Under the pieces are notes generated by a model. The model did no database searches, was not told where the DNA came from, and saw only the letters and a list, made by a program, of their open reading frames with translations. From the NCBI GenBank assembly GCA_045564655.1, contig JBJLGX010000027.1, positions 1-30,834 on the forward strand: a DNA stretch of 30,834 nt. The letters run 5' to 3'. Of this stretch, positions 24,441 through 30,834 are shown in pieces. The stretch's first letter is position 1. Each line of letters opens with the position of its first letter. Source of the DNA: UBA826 sp045564655. GTDB taxonomy: Bacteria; Chloroflexota; Dehalococcoidia; Lucifugimonadales; UBA826. A program made the position numbers and the translations under genes.

Positions 24441-25298
24441 ATGTCTGACCTAATTTATAGGAATTATAACCAAGAAGAACTTGATCTTGAATATGATATG
24501 CGTAGAAGATGTCCACATTTTGCAGAGGTACTTGCTTCTATGGAGCCTCACACCAAAAGGGCAATTTCGAACTTTGAATGCCAAATAGATGTAGAGTTTG
24601 GGAAAAACTCAGGGGAAAAACTTGATATATGGCCTGGACGTGGTGGCTCACCCATTCTTTTATTTATACACGGGGGTTATTGGAAGGCATATGATAAGAA
24701 TATGTTTAGCTTTGTAGCTGAACGTTTTGTAGAGGCTGGTGCCTGTGTAATTTTAAATAATTATGATCTCTGCCCGTCGGTTAGGATGGATGAGATTATC
24801 CAGCAAAATAGAGCGGCGATCGCTTGGATATATAGGAATGCCAATACCATTGGAGGAGATCCAGGAAGGATTCATGTAACTGGTCACTCGGCTGGAGGGC
24901 ATTTGACAGCTATGATGCTGGCAACAAACTGGGAGCAATATGGACTTCCTTTCGACGTAGTCAATGGAGCTGTCCCCCTAAGTGGATTATTCGATCTTGA
25001 ACCTATTAGATTGTCTTATTTAAATGAAGAACTTCATATGAATAAGGACGAAAGTCATCGTAATAGCCCAATTCATAATATCCCGAAATGGATGCCCCCA
25101 ACAGTGGTAGCAGTAGGCGGCGGGGAAACCGATGAGTTTAGACGTCAATCTAGAATTTACACAGACGCATGTAGAAATGCAGGCTTTGATGTAAGCTATC
25201 TCGAAGTGGGGCAATATGATCATGTAAGCATACCTGGAGAATACAGGAATAAACTTAGTCCTCTTACCTCAGTTCTATTCTCTCAAATGGGACTTTAA
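24441..25298 (+). CDS. Alpha/beta hydrolase, kynurenine-formamidase/esterase-like
   Basis: A 285-residue alpha/beta hydrolase without signal peptide. HGGYW (77-81) forms the oxyanion-hole motif of the hormone-sensitive-lipase/BNA7-type group, GHSAGGH (148-154) supplies nucleophile Ser150, and Asp231 (GGETDEFRRQS) and His261 (QYDHVSI) complete the triad. The HGGYW plus GHSAGGH combination is typical of arylformamidases (N-formylkynurenine to kynurenine), but no other tryptophan-degradation gene is in the window, so a carboxylesterase is equally possible. GGGGTCAAAGG precedes the ATG. GC content rises through this gene relative to upstream neighbours. Confidence 0.85.
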   Translation: MSDLIYRNYNQEELDLEYDMRRRCPHFAEVLASMEPHTKRAISNFECQIDVEFGKNSGEKLDIWPGRGGSPILLFIHGGYWKAYDKNMFSFVAERFVEAGACVILNNYDLCPSVRMDEIIQQNRAAIAWIYRNANTIGGDPGRIHVTGHSAGGHLTAMMLATNWEQYGLPFDVVNGAVPLSGLFDLEPIRLSYLNEELHMNKDESHRNSPIHNIPKWMPPTVVAVGGGETDEFRRQSRIYTDACRNAGFDVSYLEVGQYDHVSIPGEYRNKLSPLTSVLFSQMGL

Positions 25299-25334
25299 AT
25301 TAATATTAACCACACAACAAAGATAATTTCTTAA

Positions 25335-26579
25335 TTACCACTCAGTACAACTAGCTGAAAGCAATTGGCCGCCAATCCCCGGCTCAAAGTCCCCATAGTA
25401 AATAATCCTTTCACCGTTCGGGAGCAAAAGTACTTCCGGGTCGTTCCCAAAATAGAGACCAGTATAGGCCTCGTCAGTAAAGGACAATCCATCGACCGAT
25501 GTAGCACGCCAAAGACCATCAGGTGCAGAACCCTGTGAAGCCATAAACTTGCCATAGAACAGAGAAACTGAACCATCAGGCGCAATCACCGGAAATGGGT
25601 GCTCAGCTGATTCCGTTAGGTATGGAGCCCCTTCTCCCAGACGCCATCCGGGGTCGACTGTCCACTCAAGAAGGTCGGTAGAAGTAGCGCTACCTGATCG
25701 TTTGCCACCCGGACCTGTACCTGGTACTGCCAAGGTGGAGTAGTACATCCGCCATAATCCCGGCTCAACCTCAACAATAGACGGACTACTGATGGCCGTC
25801 AAACCAGCGGCCTGAGCCGTCAATCGGGTCCCTGAATCTTTGATGAAATTGAGTCCGTCGTCGCTGGTAAATGACGCAATTTCCTTGACCTTGCTCACGT
25901 ACATCCGCCATCGACCATCAGAAAGACGCCAGATGCGCGGCTGCCCCGCCTCAGTTCCAGGGATCCTAACCCCCGACTCTTCAGCAAACATCCGACCATC
26001 GTTAGATACGGCGCTCACAATGCCAATACCCTGAGCAAAGGCATAAAGTCGAATCCGCCCGTCGTCTAGAACGGCAGCTGTTGGATCAGCGATCGGCTGC
26101 CCGACAGACACGCCGAAAGCCGGTGGTTGGTAAAAGACCCCATGAGTAGTGCAGATAGTCGGGCCTTCCCAAACATCCCCCATAGGTTGGATTGGTTGTC
26201 CAGGCTGCACTGGTTGCCCAGGCTGCACTGGTTGTCCAGGCAAAGGAGGTAAATTCTGTTGTCCTGGTTGTATAGGAGGTTCTCCAGGTAGAGGAAGTAA
26301 ATTCTGTTGTCCTGGTTGTATAGGAGGTTCTCCAGGTAGAGGAAGTAAATTCTGTTGTCCTGGTTGCATAGGAGGCTGTCCAGGTAGAGAAGATAAATCT
26401 TGTTGTCCTGGTTGTATTTGAGGTTCTCCAGGTAGAGGAGGTAATTTTTGTTGTCCTTGCGGCAGAGGAGTTTGTTCAGCAGTCGTCGATGCCGGGGCGG
26501 TGGTGACAGGTGTTTCTGCACCGCCGCTACACCCCAGGGGCAGCAACAGTAATGTCAGAACAACAACGTACTTTCTCAT
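25335..26579 (-). CDS. Repeat-containing lipoprotein with beta-propeller-like domain
   Basis: A 414-residue lipoprotein: signal peptide with lipobox LPLGC (Cys17), a Thr/Ala-rich stretch, then a Pro/Gln repeat region (41-133) built from 16-residue units PGQQNLLPLPGEPPIQ and shorter PGQPVQ units. The remaining 280 residues contain recurring strands such as DGRIRLYAF, DGRWRMYVSK, PGLWRMYYST and DGSVSLFYGKF, each preceded by a Ser/Asn-Asp-Gly turn. This is the pattern of five-bladed propellers of the glycosidase clan (GH43/GH32-like), but the catalytic acids cannot be assigned. The gene is far richer in GC (about 55-60% in places) than the rest of the window, so recent transfer is likely. ATG at 26579. 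Confidence 0.78.
   Translation of the reverse strand: MRKYVVVLTLLLLPLGCSGGAETPVTTAPASTTAEQTPLPQGQQKLPPLPGEPQIQPGQQDLSSLPGQPPMQPGQQNLLPLPGEPPIQPGQQNLLPLPGEPPIQPGQQNLPPLPGQPVQPGQPVQPGQPIQPMGDVWEGPTICTTHGVFYQPPAFGVSVGQPIADPTAAVLDDGRIRLYAFAQGIGIVSAVSNDGRMFAEESGVRIPGTEAGQPRIWRLSDGRWRMYVSKVKEIASFTSDDGLNFIKDSGTRLTAQAAGLTAISSPSIVEVEPGLWRMYYSTLAVPGTGPGGKRSGSATSTDLLEWTVDPGWRLGEGAPYLTESAEHPFPVIAPDGSVSLFYGKFMASQGSAPDGLWRATSVDGLSFTDEAYTGLYFGNDPEVLLLPNGERIIYYGDFEPGIGGQLLSASCTEW
26181..26459 (-). repeat. In-frame 48-bp tandem repeat coding for a Pro/Gln-rich stalk
   Basis: Within the lipoprotein gene, about five units of 48 bp encode PGQQNLLPLPGEPPIQ variants; two adjacent units are nearly identical at nucleotide level, while the outer ones differ (PGQQDLSSLPGQPPMQ, QGQQKLPPLPGEPQIQ). 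On the C-terminal side the period shortens to about 15-18 bp (PGQPVQ). The near-identity of inner units suggests recent expansion by slippage. The likely role is a spacer between lipid anchor and propeller. Confidence 0.9.
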
Positions 26580-26773
26580 GGCCGTTAGTATGTCACTATC
26601 CCACCATTAACGCAAACACCCCAAAAACCTGCTAGTCGCTCGTGTATATATCGCGTGTAGCGAAGTAATCTTACAGAAATCAATCACACAATTATTCAAA
26701 TATTTGGATTAGTAAAGGGATTAAGATTTTGCAGGAATCAAAGATTTCATAGCTAAAATCAGCATTTAAACAT

Positions 26774-27556
26774 TTAGTTAACCACTAAATCATTGCCAAC
26801 GATTATTTTACCTTCTGCATTTAACGGTATTAACTTAATTGCAAACACAGGAGGTTTTTTATCTTGGATATCAAGCATAGATTTCAAAACATTTTTATCT
26901 CTAATGCCGTTCCCAGGATTACAGTTTATAGCCAAGCATCTATTAACAGTTTTCTCTACTTTGAAACACAACCCATTAATTTCAATGTTTTTACCAATCC
27001 AATCAAATTCTTCCCATGGATTTATACCTTCTATAATTATATTGGATCTAAATCTAGTGTGCTCTACTTCATAGCCTAATCGTTTATTCAGATCATTCAA
27101 AGATTCTTGACTATGCAGTGTCACTCCTCCATCCCGAGTGTCATGAAAATGGTTCGAATTTCCACCACCTATAAAAACAAATGGAAATCTTTGAGGGAAA
27201 TTTTTTATCAGATCAGTATCAGAATTAATAACAAATTCTGTAAATCTATCTTCAATCTCATTTTTTTGAGTATCAACATTAGCTTTGATGATTGTATTTA
27301 CATCATATTTGATGATCAATTCTCTCTTTTTATCATCATATTCAACATTTAATTTCGCTATCTGGGGCATATGCATTAATGCAGCAAAACTTGTCTTTTT
27401 TTGCCATTCAAAATCATCTCTCGATCCTGCATCTTTGAATCTAAATCCAAACAAGCGATCTCCTTCTATATAACCATTTTCATTTAAAGTTAATGATTCT
27501 GATTTTGAAGGTGTTAGGGATTTGATTGGGTACTTATATAATTTTGTAATTTTCAT
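26774..27556 (-). CDS. MOSC-domain protein (YcbX/mARC-like)
   Basis: A 260-residue protein with the N-terminal MOSC beta-barrel (KLYKYPIKSLTP, 5-16, and GDRLFGFRFKD, 32-42) and a C-terminal MOSC domain. The latter contains TRFRSNIIIEG (167-177), the molybdenum-binding cysteine at 207 in VNRCLAINCNPGNG, and the terminal VGNDL. Members of this class bind the sulfurated molybdenum cofactor and reduce N-hydroxylated compounds. There is no fused ferredoxin domain, so a separate electron donor would be needed. ATG at 27556; the gene stands alone with 190 nt upstream of the next lipoprotein gene's start. Confidence 0.86.
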   Translation of the reverse strand: MKITKLYKYPIKSLTPSKSESLTLNENGYIEGDRLFGFRFKDAGSRDDFEWQKKTSFAALMHMPQIAKLNVEYDDKKRELIIKYDVNTIIKANVDTQKNEIEDRFTEFVINSDTDLIKNFPQRFPFVFIGGGNSNHFHDTRDGGVTLHSQESLNDLNKRLGYEVEHTRFRSNIIIEGINPWEEFDWIGKNIEINGLCFKVEKTVNRCLAINCNPGNGIRDKNVLKSMLDIQDKKPPVFAIKLIPLNAEGKIIVGNDLVVN

Positions 27557-27685
27557 TTTTCAGACAAGGAATTTATTAACATGGCTTCATTATAAGGCAC
27601 GATATTTCATCAACTGATGTATATAAGTTTGCTTAAAAATGATTTCCCCAAAATTGACTACTAATATTTTTAAGATTTAAGAATC

Positions 27686-27955
27686 TTACTCTATAGCGTC
27701 TCTTACTTCAGAATCTACGGTTATATCAATTGGTCCTGTATACAGTTCCCAAGGTCTGAACGATTCTACAAATTCTTTTGCGATATCCATCGAAGGAAAA
27801 CCTTTTTGAGCTCTCTCAGGTGTCATGCTGAATGTTTTAGCAAACGCATCATAACCTGATTTAGTTTCTCTAACCCCTCCGATAATTTCTAGCTTTTCTC
27901 CATTTTGCAAATTTAGTTTTTGGCCTTTTCTTGTAAATTCCCAATAAATTTCCAT
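27686..27955 (-). CDS. Small hypothetical protein
   Basis: An 89-residue acidic protein with no recognised family. It begins MEIYWEFTRKGQKL and contains KSGYDAFAKTFSMTPERAQKG (split by eye), ending VDSEVRDAIE. The pattern of short strands and one helix suggests a small alpha/beta fold, without cysteines, signal peptide or membrane segment. CAGGAA upstream of the ATG at 27955 is a reasonable ribosome binding site. The inverted-repeat element at 28043-28178 lies directly upstream and may carry or affect its promoter. Confidence 0.6.
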   Translation of the reverse strand: MEIYWEFTRKGQKLNLQNGEKLEIIGGVRETKSGYDAFAKTFSMTPERAQKGFPSMDIAKEFVESFRPWELYTGPIDITVDSEVRDAIE

Positions 27956-28042
27956 TTAAATTCCTGCCGTATTTTAGTTATAAATATATTAAATTAAATA
28001 TACCCTCATGATATCTTCGCGTCCATAGTTTTTATAGTTTTA

Positions 28043-28178
28043 ACTTTTGGGTGCACGAGTATGGTACTGTCTTTTCGTACATAATTGTGTATTTGTTTGA
28101 GCTCATTGAGCAATATGAATTTTGTTACCTTAGTTAGAGAATTGTAACGAAATATGACTGCCTCGTGCACCCAAAAGT
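28043..28178. repeat. 136-bp element with perfect 17-bp terminal inverted repeats (MITE-like)
   Basis: ACTTTTGGGTGCACGAG (28043-28059) is matched exactly by its reverse complement CTCGTGCACCCAAAAGT (28162-28178), with 102 nt between. The interior is AT-rich, non-coding, and contains smaller symmetries: GCTCATTGAGC and GTTAC...GTAAC. No clear target-site duplication is visible (TTTA occurs near both ends but with one base offset). It could be a miniature inverted-repeat transposable element or a long-range RNA stem in the leader of the 89-residue gene. Confidence 0.65.
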
Positions 28179-28215
28179 ATTTATTTTTATTTTGTACTCT
28201 ACAAAAGATAGGAAT

Positions 28216-28404
28216 CTAATTTTTAAAAAGAGTAATGATATTTGATATAGTCCATGAAGATGCAGCTATCAACTGTAAGTAATCTCCTAAAGCAAATGAT
28301 CCATAAACGAAAACTGAAACCATCCAAGATGTACTTGCAATTAATTGGAATACCCAGAGCATACTGACATTAGGTCTAAATTTTCTATTATTACTAATTA
28401 GCAT
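28216..28404 (-). CDS. Tiny membrane protein with two duplicated helices
   Basis: A 62-64-residue protein with two membrane segments that repeat each other: FQLIASTSWMVSVF and LQLIAASSWTISNI (8 of 11 core residues identical). The two are joined by a short loop (YGSFALGDY). The frame starts at 28410, but the ATG at 28404 is better spaced from GAGGA in the end of the flavoprotein gene. The start overlaps that gene's stop (28398-28400), so translation is coupled. The nucleotide copies have diverged, so the duplication is old. No family is recognised; an electron-transfer, substrate-channel or SemiSWEET-like role would be speculation. Confidence 0.68.
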   Translation of the reverse strand: MLISNNRKFRPNVSMLWVFQLIASTSWMVSVFVYGSFALGDYLQLIAASSWTISNIITLFKN

Positions 28405-29528
28405 GGACATTCCTCACCACAAGCACCTAGATCATCTAAATAGAGCCCTTGGTTACGATATTGTTCCAGAAATTCTGTGTCTAGGCCTAACTGACCACCA
28501 ATCGCATTAGCAACAACGCCAAATCTCTGTCTATATTTATAGATAAAACATAATATTAAATTTTCATGCCGGACCTGAGGCCCAACAAGAAATAATCCAG
28601 GAGTTTTTCTTGATTCATCATGTTCATTTAATAAAACATATGATTTACTTTCGTCCCAATCAAACAAGTCTTTAACCATCACCAAACTACTTTCAAATCC
28701 TGTTGCTAAAATAGGTGGAACCTGAGTTTGATAAGTAGATGATTTTTCATCCTCCACATTAATTAAGTAATTATCGTTTTCTAACTTCACATCTTTGACT
28801 TTAGTTTTACCGAGAAGGCTAATCCTCTCATTAGTCATTTCTTCGCTTAACCTATCTAAGGTATATGGAGACAAATTTGCACTTGGGTCAGTTACTTTTT
28901 CACTCCAATCTCGACTACCCTCTAATACAGCCACTTTTTTACCCAATCTGCTTAAATGAATAGCTGCATCAATCCCACTTTCGTTGCCACCTATAATATA
29001 AACCTCATCTCCTTTAATTTGCTCCCAAGTTTCTACTTGGCTATTATGTAAACATAGTTCAGATCCTGAAAATGAATCTGTGTTTGGATATTGAAATTCG
29101 CCAGCTGCCCAAATCAAAAAGCGCGACTCGACAATTTCGTTTCCTCCAAAGTTATAAATATGGATATTAAAATTATCGTCAGGACGAGTTATTTTTTCTA
29201 CATTTGTGTTTTCTCTAATTGGTAATTCAAAATGTTCTGATATTAACCTCAAATAATTTGCATATTGCTTACCAGTCGGATGCTCTGTATCAAGTGAAAA
29301 TGCAGGAGAAGTACCTGCAACTACAGAATTAATGTCGATATGACCCCAGAAATTAGTTGTAAATGAAGGAGTTATAAACCTCATTTCTTCAGGCCATTTG
29401 TCGAAAGTAGATCCAACCTTATCTTTCTCAAGAACAAGCATTTTTTCTATCCCAAAATCCTTGAGCATAGAGGCGATCCCAATTCCAGCCGCCCCTGCAC
29501 CTACAATCACAACATCATATTTTTCCAT
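28398..29528 (-). CDS. FAD/NAD(P)-dependent oxidoreductase, CzcO-like flavoprotein
   Basis: A 376-residue flavoprotein of the flavin-monooxygenase/CzcO group (COG2072). The FAD-binding GxGxxG is at 10-15 (VIVGAGAAGIG), the acidic residue ending strand 2 is in VLEKDKVG, a second dinucleotide site IIGGNESGIDAA spans 178-189, and WAAGEFQYP (140-148) matches the ATG-motif region. The C-terminus carries ACGEECPC, three cysteines in six residues, which is unusual and could bind metal or be redox-active. It heads a two-gene unit with the tiny membrane protein. A Fur-like palindrome lies 53 nt upstream of its ATG. The substrate is unknown. Confidence 0.87.
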   Translation of the reverse strand: MEKYDVVIVGAGAAGIGIASMLKDFGIEKMLVLEKDKVGSTFDKWPEEMRFITPSFTTNFWGHIDINSVVAGTSPAFSLDTEHPTGKQYANYLRLISEHFELPIRENTNVEKITRPDDNFNIHIYNFGGNEIVESRFLIWAAGEFQYPNTDSFSGSELCLHNSQVETWEQIKGDEVYIIGGNESGIDAAIHLSRLGKKVAVLEGSRDWSEKVTDPSANLSPYTLDRLSEEMTNERISLLGKTKVKDVKLENDNYLINVEDEKSSTYQTQVPPILATGFESSLVMVKDLFDWDESKSYVLLNEHDESRKTPGLFLVGPQVRHENLILCFIYKYRQRFGVVANAIGGQLGLDTEFLEQYRNQGLYLDDLGACGEECPC

Positions 29529-29580
29529 ATTTTCTCCAAAAACGAACTAACGAATTTTATAAGACCAGTAAATAATAACA

Positions 29581-29613
29581 TATAAATAAGAATGATTCTC
29601 ATTCTTATTTATA
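29581..29613. promoter_or_regulatory. Perfect palindromic operator, Fur-box-like
   Basis: Arms TATAAATAAGAATGA and TCATTCTTATTTATA (15 bp, no mismatch) surround TTC. The central 19 bp AAGAATGATTCTCATTCTT matches the classic Fur consensus at about 13 of 19 positions by hand count. It lies in the divergent region between the flavoprotein (-) and luciferase-like (+) genes, at the expected -35 position for a minus-strand promoter with a TATAAA -10 near 29558. Confidence 0.65.
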
Positions 29614-29694
29614 TTGCTGTTAGTTATAAAATTTACAGAGAAGAGATGGAATTTCTTAGAAAACTTTGAAAATTACTTTATATTTGGAAACTAT

Positions 29695-29723
29695 TGCATA
29701 TATTCTCATATTTATGAGAATAT
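29695..29723 (+). promoter_or_regulatory. Second palindrome overlapping a candidate promoter of the luciferase-like gene
   Basis: ATATTCTCATA (29700-29710) and TATGAGAATAT (29713-29723) form perfect 11-bp arms around TT. The half-site ATTCTCAT is also present in the Fur-like palindrome. A plus-strand promoter TTGCAT (29695-29700), 17-nt spacer, GAATAT (29718-29723) overlaps it, so a bound regulator would block transcription of the gene starting at 29784. Confidence 0.5.
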
Positions 29724-29783
29724 GGAGTAGCACTTAATTCATAACATAAAGTAATCCTGATTTATTACTAAAAAGGAGCTATA

Positions 29784-30834
29784 GTGAAATTATCATTACA
29801 GTATGAGATGCAAAGGCCTCAATTAGACGACCACAAGGTCATAACTGAAACAATGGAACAGTGTATACTTGCGGATGAGGTTGGGTTCGATAAAGTTTGG
29901 TTTGTTGAACATCACTTCCTAACAGGATTTTCAGCATCTCCCTCTCCAGATATATTTTTTGGAGCTTTAAGTCAAAGGACAGAAAGAATCAGACTGGGGC
30001 TAGGAGTTGTCGTGCTTCCTTATCATCACCCTGTACAGGTAGCGGAACGAGTTGCAATGTTAGATCATATTTCTAATGGAAGGGTCGAGTTTGGTACAGG
30101 TAGATCAGCTCCTTATGAATTAGATGCGTTTGGTGTTGACCCTCGTGAAAGTAGGGGCAGGTGGGAAGAAGCGCTATCAATGATTCCTGATATTTGGCGA
30201 TCAGATTGGTATTCCCATGAAGGAGAATTCTGGAAAGTTCCTGAAAGGCAAATTCTACCAAAACCATACCAAGATCCTCATCCGCCAATTTCAGTTGCAG
30301 CATTTCAACCTAGTACATACGAAATAGCCGCTTCAAAAGGGATAGGCGTATTAGCTTTTGGATCAAGTGCTCCAGAATTAATGCAACCTCATATAGATCT
30401 ATATAGAGAAAATATAAAAAAGGCTAACCCTGTAGGCGATGCTGTAAATAATTACTGGGCCAGTTCCACTATTGGGATTACTCATGAAAATAGTCGTAAA
30501 GGTAGAGATTTAGGAACAGAATCTCTAAAAGGTTTCTTTGCACCAGGTAGACCTTATGTTCAAGGTCAAAAAGATATTTATGATCAACTTCTAGATAGAT
30601 GGGGTGGCTCCGAAGAAGTCCCGGATGATTTAAAACAAAATTTCTCACGATATATTGAAGATATTGAAGATAATAATACTACTGTAGATGGACAACAGTT
30701 AGATTATTCCGGTGGTGGAGCAATTAGTCACAAAGTATGGGACGGGCTAACTCCTGACACTCTTTGTGAAAGAGGAGTAACTATATCGGGAAACCCCGAT
30801 GATTGCATAGCAGCTTTAAAAAAGCATGAAGCAA
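29784..30834 (+). CDS. Luciferase-like (LLM-class) flavin-dependent monooxygenase, cut by the window end
   Basis: The frame starts with GTG at 29784 (AAAAGGAG upstream) and stays open for 350 codons to the last base, so the 3' end is missing. It reads as a bacterial-luciferase-like TIM-barrel enzyme: KLSLQYEMQRP at the start, VGFDKVWFVEHHF (33-45), RIRLGLGVVVLPYHHPVQVAERVAMLDHISNGRVEFGTGRS-type core (about 68-108, split here by description), then KGIGVLAFGSSAPE and a C-terminal GNPDDC near the window end. Members oxidise organic substrates with O2 and reduced FMN/F420. The substrate is unknown. It is divergent from the CzcO-like flavoprotein and shares the palindromic control region. Confidence 0.88.
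   Translation, partial: MKLSLQYEMQRPQLDDHKVITETMEQCILADEVGFDKVWFVEHHFLTGFSASPSPDIFFGALSQRTERIRLGLGVVVLPYHHPVQVAERVAMLDHISNGRVEFGTGRSAPYELDAFGVDPRESRGRWEEALSMIPDIWRSDWYSHEGEFWKVPERQILPKPYQDPHPPISVAAFQPSTYEIAASKGIGVLAFGSSAPELMQPHIDLYRENIKKANPVGDAVNNYWASSTIGITHENSRKGRDLGTESLKGFFAPGRPYVQGQKDIYDQLLDRWGGSEEVPDDLKQNFSRYIEDIEDNNTTVDGQQLDYSGGGAISHKVWDGLTPDTLCERGVTISGNPDDCIAALKKHEA

Noticed and set aside
26149..26421. Plus-strand ORF rich in CPGC and GGSPGRG repeats, metallothionein- or collagen-like
   Set aside because: It is the antisense of the 48-bp Pro/Gln repeat in the lipoprotein gene; it has no ribosome binding site, and the repeat keeps several frames open by its composition.
26181..26459. 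Regularly spaced repeats considered as a CRISPR array
   Set aside because: Units are contiguous 48-bp in-frame coding repeats without spacers, inside a lipoprotein gene with clear protein-level conservation; no cas genes nearby.
27671..27688. TAAGATT/AATCTTA hairpin at the end of the 89-residue gene as a terminator
   Set aside because: The stem overlaps the stop region and is followed by A-rich, not T-rich, sequence on the minus strand.
30073..30303. 76-residue minus-strand ORF near the right end
   Set aside because: It is antisense to the conserved core of the luciferase-like gene, which is open across the whole region.

Overview
The window is AT-rich (the housekeeping stretches look like roughly 30-35% GC by eye), tightly packed and bacterial. 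It carries a class A RNase P RNA, bacterial-type RsmI, MetRS and CysRS, and many of the families that are common in free-living marine heterotrophs: an L-amino-acid ABC importer, amidohydrolases, NIPSNAP, a luciferase-like flavin monooxygenase, a CzcO-like flavoprotein and a MOSC protein. This mix, with the low GC and near-zero gaps between convergent genes, suggests a streamlined marine bacterium, possibly of the SAR202-type Chloroflexota. That placement is an inference from gene content and not a phylogenetic result.

Region 1 (1-9542). tRNA-Lys(CTT) is followed by a COG3964-type metallohydrolase, rsmI and metG on the + strand. A complete aapJQMP-like importer lies on the - strand: binding lipoprotein, two permeases and ATPase, with a strong hairpin between the lipoprotein and the permeases. 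A long-chain polyprenyl diphosphate synthase on + diverges from the importer; its real start is a TTG well downstream of the longest ORF start.

Region 2 (9544-16089, - strand). One probable six-gene operon runs pyruvate kinase, a CysRS fused to a family-2 glycosyltransferase domain, a Ca2+/cation antiporter, a NIPSNAP protein and a YtcJ-like amidohydrolase. (Counting the fused domain as a separate function gives six activities from five ORFs.) Gaps are 3-23 nt.

Region 3 (16207-18739, + strand). A coiled-coil/zinc-ribbon protein (COG1579) is coupled to a serine-recombinase-family protein whose catalytic Ser and active-site Arg residues are gone. These are followed by rnpB and tRNA-Trp(CCA). 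The recombinase-like protein is the best candidate here for a repurposed, undescribed function.

Region 4 (18740-c. 26660). This is an accessory region: a small membrane protein, a lipoprotein, a zinc-ribbon/membrane/HExxH protein, a divergent zinc-ribbon membrane protein, and a degenerate partial copy of tRNA-Trp. Then come three small unknowns, a bacterial PH-domain protein, a kynurenine-formamidase-like hydrolase, and a much more GC-rich lipoprotein gene with a 16-residue tandem repeat and a beta-propeller-like domain.

Region 5 (26774-30834). A MOSC protein, a small unknown, a 136-bp element bounded by perfect 17-bp inverted repeats, a tiny two-helix membrane protein overlapping a CzcO-like flavoprotein, and a divergent luciferase-like monooxygenase cut by the window end. 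The divergent promoter region of the last two holds two long perfect palindromes; one is Fur-box-like, which suggests metal-responsive control.
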